Source: Rhodanobacter sp. 7MK24
GTDB lineage: Bacteria; Pseudomonadota; Gammaproteobacteria; Xanthomonadales; Rhodanobacteraceae
DNA: 64,000 nt
NCBI RefSeq assembly: GCF_014842995.1
Contig: NZ_JACYXL010000011.1
Span: forward strand, 124,001 to 188,000
Direction: 5' to 3'
Position 1 is the stretch's first letter. Every line of letters starts with the position of its first letter. The translations under genes were made by a program, and so were the position numbers. Under the pieces are notes generated by a model. The model worked only from the letters and a program-made list of their open reading frames with translations, ran no database searches and was not told where the DNA came from. Of this stretch, positions 25,802-33,926 are shown in pieces.

Positions 25802-26224
25802 ATGCCTCGTGCCGACTTCTACCTGATCGACAAGCCGCGCTTCCGCGAGCAGCCGCTGCTGCTGGTGTGCGAGCTGGCGAAGCGTGCGTTCGCGGCGCAG
25901 CAGCCCACGCTGATCCTCGCCCGCGACCATGCGCAGGCCGAGGCCGTCGACGAGTGGCTGTGGGCCTTCGACGAGGATGCCTTCATCCCGCACCAGCTGG
26001 CCGGCGACGACGACGACGCGGACACCGCGGTGCTGATCGTGCCGCCAGGCGTGGACACGCCCGACCGGCCGATGGTGATCAACCTCCGCGAGGACTGCGC
26101 CAGCGGCAATTTCCAGCGCGTGCTGGAGGTAGTGGCGGCCGACCCGGACGAGCGCACCGGCTCGCGCGAACGCTGGGGCGAATACAAGCGACGCGGCTTC
26201 GAGTTGTCCAAGTACGACATGTGA
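25802..26224 (+). CDS. holC: DNA polymerase III chi subunit
   Basis: A 140-residue subunit of the clamp-loader complex that contacts SSB. Family features are the start MPRADFYLIDKPRFREQPLLLVCELAKRAF, the central ILARDHAQAEAVDEWLWAFDEDAFIPHQL and the closing RERWGEYKRRGFELSKYDM. Usually valS follows holC; here the next 550 bp hold repeat debris and an IS remnant instead. Confidence 0.93.
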   Translation: MPRADFYLIDKPRFREQPLLLVCELAKRAFAAQQPTLILARDHAQAEAVDEWLWAFDEDAFIPHQLAGDDDDADTAVLIVPPGVDTPDRPMVINLREDCASGNFQRVLEVVAADPDERTGSRERWGEYKRRGFELSKYDM

Positions 26225-26461
26225 CCGCTACGCAAAAGGCCACAGCGGTCTCCGCAGCGTCTCGCAAAATCCGTTCAATACCTCCGCACGCTCATGCCTG
26301 CAGCAGTTTCGCGCCGGAGCTGCGCTTGCCTCTGCGGACGCTCCGCGCACTTTGCAGTTGTCCGGCTTGCGCTGGGATGAAGGGCGCTAGAGTTCTCATG
26401 AAGCGTCCTCCTTGATTCAAGCCGGTGAGAAGTAGAGTTTCCCTGCGAAGGAGCTCTCTGC

Positions 26462-26777
26462 TTGAAGAAGCCGAAGTTCGGCGACGGACAGATGGTCCGG
26501 ATCCTCAACGAGGTCGAGGCTGGCGCGAAGATCGCCGAGACGCGCCGCAACACCGGAGGTCTTGGGCAAGCACGTGACGATGCAGATCGCCAAGCGCAGC
26601 GAACTGCACGCGTTCAAGGCCATGCCCAAGCGCTGGGCGATCGAGCGCAGTTTCGCTTGGCTGGAAAAGCACCGAAGGCTATGGAAGAACCGCGAGCGCA
26701 GGCTTCACGCCAGCCTGCGACTCATCCACCTGGCATTCCTTAGCCCTTCCTGCTCAAAGATTTCGGACAGGCCCTAA
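26462..26777 (+). mobile_element. Chimeric IS remnant: IS3-type orfA start fused to IS5-type transposase end
   Basis: From 26462, LKKPKFGDGQMVRILNEVEAGAKIAETRR is the N-terminal helix-turn-helix start of an IS3-type OrfA, ending abruptly near 26550. Directly after it comes GKHVTMQIAKRSELHAFKAMPKRWAIERSFAWLEKHRRLWKNRERRLHASLRLIHLAFL (26562 onward), the C-terminal part of an IS5-type DDE transposase including the conserved W-x2-ER-x-FAWLE. The last residues are frameshifted, and the right edge reads ggacaggccc. No complete transposase remains, so the element is dead. The 240 bp to its left is GC-rich repeat debris. Confidence 0.78.
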
Positions 26778-29700
26778 ACCGTCACCGCACCTTCAAGTAC
26801 GCCAGCCAACATTGCCGCCAATTGCTCGCCGCTGACCGGCTTGCGCAGGAACCCGTCCATCCCGGCTGCGCGCGCCAGCGCTTCGTCGCCATCACTGGTG
26901 CGTGCAGTGACCGCCACGATGGGCAGACGCCGGTCCGTTTCGCGCTGGCGGATCATGCGGGCGATCTGGAAGCCATTCAGGCTGGGCAGGTCGAGATCAA
27001 GCAGCACTGCGTCGTAGCGATCGCGCTCCAGCTCGGCCAATGCCTGCAGGCCGTTCACCACGTGGCGGATCGCATGCCCTTGCTGTTCCAGCAGCCCGGT
27101 AACGACGGCGGCGGCGATGGCATCGTCCTCCACCAGCAGCAGATGCAGGTGGCGTTCGTCGATCGGCTGCGGCGTGGCAGGTTCCGGTGGGGCAGGGCTT
27201 GCCTCGATCAGCGGCAGGCGCACGAGGAAGGTGCTGCCGTGACCCAGCCGCGACTGCAACTCGATGCTGCCACCCATCATCTCCACCAGCTCGCGACAGA
27301 TCGCCAGGCCCAGTCCGCTGCCGGCGCGGCGTTGCGGGCTGTCTTCCTGTTCGAAGCGCTGGAACAATCGCGCCTGGCTGCTGCCGGGAATGCCGGGACC
27401 GGTGTCGCTGACGCTGAACAGCAGGTCGTCGCCGCTGCGCGTGGCGCGCAGGGTGATGCTGCCGTGTTCGGTGAATTTCAACGCGTTGCCGACCAGGTTC
27501 AGCAGCACCTGCTTGATGCGCACTGGGTCGCCCACGGCCTGTGCGGGAAAGTTGTCGGCGATTTCCAGCATGAACTGCAGGCCCTTGCTCCACGCCATGG
27601 CCTGTTCCAGTTGCGCCACGTCGAGCACCAGTTGGCGCGGGTCGTACGGCGACGGCTCCAGCTCGAAGCGGCCGGCGTCGATGCGCACCAGATCCAGCGC
27701 GTCATTGAGCAGCTTCAGCAGCATGCCGCCGGAGCGCTGCATGGCACGGGTGTAGTCGCGCTGCCGGCTGTCCAGCGGCGTGTTGAGCAGCAGTTCGGCC
27801 ATGCCCATCACGCCGGTCATTGGCGTGCGGATCTCGTGGCTCAGCGTGGCGAGGAATTGCGTCTTCGCCGCGCTGGCCTGCTCGGCCAGCGCGCGTCGCT
27901 GCTCGATCAGTGCGACGTGGTGGCGTTGCGCCAATCGTCGTTGCCATTCCAGCATCAACAGGCCCGCCGCGGACACCAGCGCCAGCGCGTACAGCAGCCA
28001 TGCCCACCAGCGCAGCCATGGCGGCGACTCCACGTGGATGTGCAGCGGTTGTGCAAGGCGCGTCCACACGCCTTCCGCGCCCGCCGCCATCACTTCCAGC
28101 GTGTAATTGCCGCTGCTGAGGCCGGACAGGTCGCGTTCGCCCGGGTTGCCCACGTCTACCCAGCCAGGATCGAAGCCATGCAGGAAGAAGCGGTAATGGT
28201 TGGCGTAGGGGTCGAGGTAGGAGAACACGCGTGCCTGGATGCTCAGCTGGCGGTCGCGCCAACCCACCTTCACCACACCGTGGTCGATGGCCAGCGCCTG
28301 CCGCACGCCCCGACGGCGCACGTAGATGCCGGTGATCGCCAGCGGCGGTGGCGCTTTCTGCGCGCCGATGTTGTCGGGGTCGAACGCCACCACGCCGCCC
28401 AGGGTCGCAGCGTAAAGGTAGCCGCTGGGCATCTCGGCGTAGCCGCGCGAGAACTCGCCGTTGGCCAGGCCGTCCTGCAAGCCGAAGGAGCGGAAGTGGC
28501 CGTTCGCCGGATCGAAGCGCCACAGTCCGTCGTGGCCGAATACCCACACGCGATCCTGCGCATCGACCTTGAGGTCCACCACGTTGATCGATGGCCAGCC
28601 CTGCGTGGAATCCACCGTGCGGTCGAGCGCCATCGCATTGCCTTCGATGCGGTAATGCGACAGGCCATTCGCGTTGGCCGTCCACATGCCGTCCACCGCA
28701 AAGGCGAAGGCGTCCACGCTTTGCCCGGGCGTCGCGCCCGGCGCCATCGCGAAGCGACCACGCACCTGATCCAGTTGCATCATGCCGCCGTCGCTGGCGT
28801 ACCAGAACACGCCATCGCGCAGCGTCATCTGGCTGCCCCAGCGCACCCTCTCGTTGGGCTGGTCCATCGGCACCGCCGTCACCGCCAGCGTGTTCGGATC
28901 GATGCGGAAGATGCCCTCGCCGAAAGTGCGCGCGTACAGTTGTCCGTCAGGGCCCGGTTCCACTTCCAGCGGGTGGCGCATGACATCGCGGCCCGGGTCG
29001 ATGCGCGTGCAGCGGTGCTGCGCGACATCGCACACGTCGATGTAGCCCTGCAGCACCACCCACAGGCGGCCCCGCGTGTCTTCGGTCATCCCGGCGACGT
29101 CGCCGCCGAGGTTCGAGAAGAAGTGCTCCACCCCTCCCGTGGCGGGGTCGAGCCGGTCCACCCGGCCGGCGCGTTCGCCCACCCAGATATGCAGGCCGTC
29201 CTTGCCGCGTGCCATGGCGGTGGCGACGGCATCGCGCAGGCTGGCGGGATCGTCCGGAACATGGGTGAAGCGGCTGAAGCTGTCCCAGCCCGGCGCCAGG
29301 TATCCCACGCCGCCATCGAACACGGCGAGCCACAGGCCGCCTGCGCGGTCGACCAGCATCTGCCATACCCAGCTGCCGGGCAGGTTGCCGTCGAGCACGG
29401 GGCGGTTGGCGATCGCCATCACCGGCGCGCCTGCGCGCGGCTGCATGAACAGCCCGCGTTGCGTGCCTATCCACAGCCGACCGGCCTGGTCGCGCTTGCT
29501 GTCCATCACGTTGGTGGAGGGAATCGCCGTGCCGCCGAAATGTCGCGCCAGACCGTCTGCGCCCACCACCATCAGGCTGCGGTCGGTGGCGATGCGCACT
29601 TCGTTGCCGTCGCTGTCGATGTTCCAGGCCGCCATCGAATCGCGCGGATCGGCGGCCAGCACCTTGTGTATCCGGCCCTGTCCGTCGCGGAGGAACACGC

Positions 29701-30352
29701 CGAGGTCGCTGCCTATCCACAGCTGTCCGTGCGCATCGACATGGAGTGCACCGACCGGTCCGAAGTTTTCGGCCTTGCCATCAGGCGCCTGGTATTCGAC
29801 GTGGTCGAAGCCGTGGCCATCCGGCCGCATGCGATCCAGTCCATTGCCGGTACCCACCCACAGCGCGCCGTCCGGTGTCTGCGCGAGCGACCAGATGCGG
29901 ATGCTGGACAGACTGGCCGGGTCGGCCGGGTCATGCCCCCAGTGCACGAACTTGCCGGTGGCCGCGTCGTAGCGGTTCAGCCCGGCGTTGAGGCCGCCCG
30001 CCCAAAGACGGTCCTGGCTGTCCACCAGCAGGGTGGCGATGCCGTTGTCGAACAACGAGCCGGGATCGTTCGATACGTGGCGGAAAACCTTGAACTGCAC
30101 GCCGTCGAAGCGTGCGATGCCCCCCTTGGTGCCGAACCAGATCGCCCCGCCCCGATCCTGCGCCACGGCGTATACGTTGGAACTCGGCAAGCCGTCGGCT
30201 ACCCCATAGCGGCGGAACTGTGGCGTGACCAGCGGGATCGCCGAAGTCGCCGCGGGCACCGGCACGGCTGGCATCCGTGCCGGCACAGGCATTGCGATGA
30301 GCAGCAGCAGGCCGAACAAGCCTGCAGACACCAACGGCCCGCGCCCCATCAT
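26774..30352 (-). CDS. Hybrid sensor histidine kinase with periplasmic propeller and receiver
   Basis: A 1192-residue one-piece two-component sensor. A signal/anchor segment is followed by two seven-bladed Reg_prop propellers (about residues 40-680; repeats such as GAIWFGTKGGIARFDG, DRLWAGGLNAGLNRYD and GALWVGTGNGLDRM). A Y_Y_Y domain (about 700-770) and one membrane helix (WLLYALALVSAAGLLML) come next. Then HisKA (FLATLSHEIRTPMTGVMG), HATPase_c (NLVGNALKFTEHG, DTGPGIPGSSQARLF) and a C-terminal receiver (LLLVEDDAIAA, phospho-acceptor in VLLDLDLP). No HTH output domain is fused and no cognate regulator is adjacent. ATG 30352 is chosen for the GGGGGC before it; 30439 would add a non-conserved extension. 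Such sensors often respond to polysaccharides; the ligand here is unknown. Confidence 0.93.
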   Translation of the reverse strand: MMGRGPLVSAGLFGLLLLIAMPVPARMPAVPVPAATSAIPLVTPQFRRYGVADGLPSSNVYAVAQDRGGAIWFGTKGGIARFDGVQFKVFRHVSNDPGSLFDNGIATLLVDSQDRLWAGGLNAGLNRYDAATGKFVHWGHDPADPASLSSIRIWSLAQTPDGALWVGTGNGLDRMRPDGHGFDHVEYQAPDGKAENFGPVGALHVDAHGQLWIGSDLGVFLRDGQGRIHKVLAADPRDSMAAWNIDSDGNEVRIATDRSLMVVGADGLARHFGGTAIPSTNVMDSKRDQAGRLWIGTQRGLFMQPRAGAPVMAIANRPVLDGNLPGSWVWQMLVDRAGGLWLAVFDGGVGYLAPGWDSFSRFTHVPDDPASLRDAVATAMARGKDGLHIWVGERAGRVDRLDPATGGVEHFFSNLGGDVAGMTEDTRGRLWVVLQGYIDVCDVAQHRCTRIDPGRDVMRHPLEVEPGPDGQLYARTFGEGIFRIDPNTLAVTAVPMDQPNERVRWGSQMTLRDGVFWYASDGGMMQLDQVRGRFAMAPGATPGQSVDAFAFAVDGMWTANANGLSHYRIEGNAMALDRTVDSTQGWPSINVVDLKVDAQDRVWVFGHDGLWRFDPANGHFRSFGLQDGLANGEFSRGYAEMPSGYLYAATLGGVVAFDPDNIGAQKAPPPLAITGIYVRRRGVRQALAIDHGVVKVGWRDRQLSIQARVFSYLDPYANHYRFFLHGFDPGWVDVGNPGERDLSGLSSGNYTLEVMAAGAEGVWTRLAQPLHIHVESPPWLRWWAWLLYALALVSAAGLLMLEWQRRLAQRHHVALIEQRRALAEQASAAKTQFLATLSHEIRTPMTGVMGMAELLLNTPLDSRQRDYTRAMQRSGGMLLKLLNDALDLVRIDAGRFELEPSPYDPRQLVLDVAQLEQAMAWSKGLQFMLEIADNFPAQAVGDPVRIKQVLLNLVGNALKFTEHGSITLRATRSGDDLLFSVSDTGPGIPGSSQARLFQRFEQEDSPQRRAGSGLGLAICRELVEMMGGSIELQSRLGHGSTFLVRLPLIEASPAPPEPATPQPIDERHLHLLLVEDDAIAAAVVTGLLEQQGHAIRHVVNGLQALAELERDRYDAVLLDLDLPSLNGFQIARMIRQRETDRRLPIVAVTARTSDGDEALARAAGMDGFLRKPVSGEQLAAMLAGVLEGAVTV

Positions 30353-30547
30353 TGCCCCCGCTACGGCGGTGTTCCGGCTTGCGCGGCGATCCGCGCGGCC
30401 GCACCACGTCAGGCGGCAAATCATGCCAAAACGGGACAAGGGAAGCTAACGCCGGGTGAACGGTGCGTCCTGTTCCGGGTGCTGGCATCCGCTCCGATGT
30501 TCCTCCAGACTCTGCCGCACCCACAGCCACGCGACCGAGGATTCGCC

Positions 30548-31120
30548 ATGACGCTGCGCAGCGACGCCCGCCAATGGGGCGCGATCGCCAAGGCTTTCCA
30601 CTGGATCGTGGCGCTGGCCATCCTGGGCAACGGCGTGTTCGGCTTGTGCATGGATCTGGCCAGCAATCCGATGCAGAAGATCAACTGGCTGGCGCTGCAC
30701 AAGTCCATCGGACTGACCGTGCTGGCGCTGGTGTTGCTGCGCCTGGCGTGGCGCATGGGCGACGGCCGTCCGCGCGAGCTGCCCGCGCCGCGTTGGCAGC
30801 AGGCCGCCGCACGCGCCACACACGTGGTGCTCTACCTGCTGGCGCTGGTGCTTCCGCTCTCCGGCTGGTGGTTCAACTCCGTTGCCGGCAAGCCCTTGCA
30901 ATGGTTCAAGCTGTTCAACCTGCCGAGCATTGCGGCGAAGAGCAACGACCTGCGCCATTTCGCGCATGCCGTACACGAATACCTGTTCTGGTTCCTCGTA
31001 CTGGTGCTGGTGGGTCATGTGGGCGCCGCGCTCAAACATCATGTGTTCGACGGCGACGACGTGCTGCGGCGCATGCTGCCGTTCGGCAAGCCACGCAACG
31101 ACAAGGGAGACAACCGATGA
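30548..31120 (+). CDS. Cytochrome b561
   Basis: A 190-residue di-haem membrane protein with four helices. Likely haem-ligand histidines are in KAFHWIVALAIL (helix 1), LHKSIGLTVLAL (helix 2), and HFAHAVHEYLFWFLVLVLVGHVGAALKHH (helices 3-4). It transfers electrons between quinones or superoxide and periplasmic partners. Its stop overlaps the start of the YceI gene (ATGA), a pairing widespread in proteobacteria. Confidence 0.93.
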   Translation: MTLRSDARQWGAIAKAFHWIVALAILGNGVFGLCMDLASNPMQKINWLALHKSIGLTVLALVLLRLAWRMGDGRPRELPAPRWQQAAARATHVVLYLLALVLPLSGWWFNSVAGKPLQWFKLFNLPSIAAKSNDLRHFAHAVHEYLFWFLVLVLVGHVGAALKHHVFDGDDVLRRMLPFGKPRNDKGDNR

Positions 31121-31674
31121 AAACCGTCCATCGCTTCGCTGCCGGCGCATTGCTCATGTTCGCTTTGCCGTGCGCCGCTTTCGCTGCCGACTACGCCGTG
31201 CAACCCGCCAGCACGCTGGGCTTCAGCGGCAGCTTCCAGGGCAGCAGCTTCGACGGCGGCTTCAAGCAGTGGCAGGCCACGATCAGCTACGACCCGGCGC
31301 AACTCGCCCAATCGAAGTTCGACGTCAACGTGACGATGGCCAGTGTCGCGGTGAGCGACAAGGACCAGCAGGGCGCGCTGCCCGGCAAGGATTTCTTCGA
31401 CGTGGCGCAATACCCCACGGCGCACTTCGTCACCACCGGTTTCCGCAACGTCGGCGGCAAGGTGGTTGCCGATGGTCGGCTCACCCTGCGCGGCGTGACC
31501 AAGCCGGTAAGCCTCGCGGTGGACTTCAAGTCCCAGGGCAAGAACGCCACGCTGGACGTGAGCGGCACCCTGCAGCGCCTGGCCTTTGGCGTCGGCGGTG
31601 GCGATTACGCCGATACATCGGTGATCGGCGCCGACGTGAAGGTGCATGCGCACTTGGTGCTGGTGGGGAAATGA
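31117..31674 (+). CDS. YceI-family periplasmic protein
   Basis: A 185-residue lipocalin-like protein with a cleavable signal peptide (MKTVHRFAAGALLMFALPCAAFA, then ADYAVQ). YceI motifs include STLGFSGSFQGSSFDGGFKQWQATI, KDFFDVAQYPTAHFVTTGF and DGRLTLRGVTKPVSL. The barrel typically binds an isoprenoid quinone-like lipid. Translational coupling to cytochrome b561 supports a joint role in quinone redox chemistry. Confidence 0.93.
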   Translation: MKTVHRFAAGALLMFALPCAAFAADYAVQPASTLGFSGSFQGSSFDGGFKQWQATISYDPAQLAQSKFDVNVTMASVAVSDKDQQGALPGKDFFDVAQYPTAHFVTTGFRNVGGKVVADGRLTLRGVTKPVSLAVDFKSQGKNATLDVSGTLQRLAFGVGGGDYADTSVIGADVKVHAHLVLVGK

Positions 31675-31680
31675 CGCACC

Positions 31681-31759
31681 TGTAGGAGCGCACCCTGTGC
31701 GCAATGGCTTTTCACTTTGATCGAAGCAAGAGCGTTCGCGCGCAGGGTGTGTTCCTACA
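31681..31759. repeat. GTAG-type REP pair between convergent genes
   Basis: Arms tgtaggagcgcaccctgtgc (from 31681) and its near-complement ending at 31759 flank a central A/T-rich stretch. The outer GTAG tetranucleotide and the GGAGCG pattern match REP elements of Pseudomonas and Stenotrophomonas that are mobilised by RAYT proteins. The element overlaps the stop codon of the minus-strand glutaredoxin-like gene and probably ends transcription from both sides. Confidence 0.7.
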
Positions 31760-31988
31760 TGGCGGAAAGGAACGTCCGCACGGCCGGAGCGTCGAATGGC
31801 CAGTCCAGTTCGCGGCCGTCGCGCGCGTCGCGCAGCACCGGCACGCGCGTGCCGTAGCGCGCTTCGAGTTCCGGGGCATCGTCCACCCACACACTGTCGA
31901 ATTCCGGTGCCTGCGCTTCGGCCATCACGGCCAGCGCCATGTCGCAGAGGTGGCAGTAGTCGCGCTGGTAGAGAGTGAGATGGGACAT
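31755..31988 (-). CDS. Glutaredoxin-family thiol-disulfide protein
   Basis: A 77-residue thioredoxin-fold protein. It begins MSHLTLYQRDYCHLCDMALAVM with a CHLC redox motif at residues 12-15, a cis-Pro loop in TRVPVLRD, and a final WPFDAPAVRTFL helix. It matches the small DUF836/glutaredoxin-like group. It is divergent from sdaA, with 74 bp between the starts. Confidence 0.88.
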   Translation of the reverse strand: MSHLTLYQRDYCHLCDMALAVMAEAQAPEFDSVWVDDAPELEARYGTRVPVLRDARDGRELDWPFDAPAVRTFLSAM

Positions 31989-32062
31989 GCGTCTGCGCAT
32001 GGACTGCCAAGCGGAAGGTGCCCGCGTAGAATAGCGGCTTCCTTTCCGCAAGCAGCGCAACC

Positions 32063-33445
32063 ATGGCCGTCAGCGTATTCGACCTGTTCAAGATCGGCAT
32101 TGGTCCGTCTTCCTCGCACACGGTGGGCCCGATGCGCGCCGCGGCGCGTTTCGCCGAACGCTGGCTGGAAGAGAAGGGCGTGCTGGACCGCGTGGTGCGC
32201 GTGCGCGCCGAGCTGTACGGCTCGCTGGCGATGACCGGCCGCGGCCACGGCACCGACAAGGCGGTGCTGCTGGGCTTCGAGGGCCAGCATCCCGACACGG
32301 TGGACCCCGACGCCATCCCGGGCATTCTCGAGCGCATTCGCAAGACGCACCGCATGAGCCTGCTCGGCAAGCGCGAGATCGATTTCGAGGAAAAGCGCGA
32401 CCTGGTGTTCAACAAGCGCCAGAAGCTGCCGTTCCACACCAACGGCATGCGTTTTTCCGCCTACGATGCCGACGGCAACGAACTGGCCACGCGCGACTAC
32501 TACTCCGTCGGCGGCGGCTTCGTGGTGAACACCGACGAGGCGGCGGAAGACCGCATCGTCGCCGATACCACCGAGCAGCCCTATCCGTTCTCCACCGGCG
32601 ACCAGATGCTCGCATTGTGCGAGAAGCACCATCTCAGCATCGCGCAATTGATGATGGCGAACGAGAGCGTGTGGCGCCCGGAGGCCGAGACCCGCGCCGG
32701 CCTGCTGACGATCTGGAAGGCGATGCAGGACTGCGTCACCCGTGGCCTGCGTTCGCCCGGTACCCTGCCGGGTGGCCTGCACGTGGCGCGCCGCGCGCCG
32801 GCGATGGCCGAGGAGCTGCGCAACCAGCCCGAGGCCGCACTGAAGGATCCGCTGACCATCCTCGACTGGGTGAACCTCTACGCGCTGGCGGTGAACGAGG
32901 AGAACGCCGCCGGTGGCCGCGTAGTCACCGCGCCGACCAACGGCGCCGCCGGCATCGTGCCCGCGGTGGGCCATTACTACCTGCGTTTCTGCCCCAAGGC
33001 CGACGAGAACGGCATCATCGACTACCTGCTCACCGCCGCCGCGATTGGCATCCTGTACAAGGAGAACGCCTCGATCTCCGGCGCCGAAGTGGGTTGCCAG
33101 GGCGAAGTGGGCGTGGCCTGCTCGATGGCCGCCGGCGGACTCACCGCCGCACTGGGCGGCAGTGTGCACCAGGTGGAGAACGCTGCCGAGATCGGCATGG
33201 AACACAACCTCGGCCTCACCTGCGACCCGATCGGCGGGCTGGTGCAGATCCCCTGCATCGAGCGCAACGCGATGGGCTCGGTGAAGGCGATCAACGCCAG
33301 CCGCATGGCGCTGAAGAGCGACGGCAAGCACCGTGTCTCGCTGGACAAGGTGATCGCCACCATGCGCGACACCGGGCGCGACATGAAGGACAAGTACAAG
33401 GAAACTTCGCGCGGCGGCCTCGCCGTCAACGTGATCGAGTGCTGA
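32063..33445 (+). CDS. sdaA: L-serine ammonia-lyase (single-chain, Fe-S)
   Basis: A 460-residue enzyme that deaminates L-serine to pyruvate. The beta-like domain starts [23 protein letters not shown]. The alpha domain carries [13 protein letters not shown] and the cysteines expected to hold a 4Fe-4S cluster ([18 protein letters not shown], then [21 protein letters not shown]). The single-chain organisation and length fit E. coli SdaA. No partner genes are adjacent. Confidence 0.94.
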   Translation: MAVSVFDLFKIGIGPSSSHTVGPMRAAARFAERWLEEKGVLDRVVRVRAELYGSLAMTGRGHGTDKAVLLGFEGQHPDTVDPDAIPGILERIRKTHRMSLLGKREIDFEEKRDLVFNKRQKLPFHTNGMRFSAYDADGNELATRDYYSVGGGFVVNTDEAAEDRIVADTTEQPYPFSTGDQMLALCEKHHLSIAQLMMANESVWRPEAETRAGLLTIWKAMQDCVTRGLRSPGTLPGGLHVARRAPAMAEELRNQPEAALKDPLTILDWVNLYALAVNEENAAGGRVVTAPTNGAAGIVPAVGHYYLRFCPKADENGIIDYLLTAAAIGILYKENASISGAEVGCQGEVGVACSMAAGGLTAALGGSVHQVENAAEIGMEHNLGLTCDPIGGLVQIPCIERNAMGSVKAINASRMALKSDGKHRVSLDKVIATMRDTGRDMKDKYKETSRGGLAVNVIEC

Positions 33446-33471
33446 TCGCACGATTGCGCATATTTTCGAGT

Positions 33472-33766
33472 ATGACCATCGAGCACGTCATTGCTGAGCG
33501 AGCCATGTTCTTTGTACGGAACACTGGCGAGCGAGAAACCGCATCGTTGCGTGTTGGGCTGCCCGTGATGATCGGAGACGAGACTTGGTATTGCCCCTAT
33601 GAGCTTCGCACGGACACTAGGACCAAGGTGTTCGGAATGCATGGCGTTGATGCCCTCCAAAGCTCTGGAACTCACCATGAAGACATTGAGTGTCGAGGTT
33701 GACTATTGGGAGAGGTCGCAGAACGGGAAGTTCTATTTCCTCGACGAAGAAGGGGCTGGCATCTAG
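33472..33766 (+). pseudogene. DUF6968-like small protein, frameshifted
   Basis: The first part, MTIEHVIAERAMFFVRNTGERETASLRVGLP to ETWYCPYEL and HGVDALQ, fits the DUF6968 pattern. After VDALQ (about 33660) the frame stays open but becomes unrelated and stops at 33702. Skipping one base in the AAAG run gives ALELTMKTLSVEVDYWERSQNGKFYFLDEEGAG, the expected family C-terminus, ending at 33764-33766. One inserted base therefore explains the break. Whether it is a real mutation or a base-calling error cannot be told. Third-position use is more A/T-rich than in sdaA. Confidence 0.6.
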
Positions 33767-33926
33767 CGTTCGCCCGCACAAAATGCCTTAGCTACCCTCG
33801 ACTTCGCCCGAATCGGCATACGCTTCAATAGCCGCGTGACCTGTGGCGGGTGGCGTCCGGAGGCCGGGTCTGCAACCATTCCCCTCTTGTTTCGGGGAAT
33901 GCGCGGTACGCGCCTCAGGAGTTTCC

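Noticed and set aside
26822..31120. Plus-strand ORF of 1432 codons
   Set aside because: It lies antisense to the hybrid kinase for most of its length, with His/Gln/Arg-rich composition typical of the opposite strand of GC-rich genes. Only its last part, from 30548, is real (cytochrome b561).
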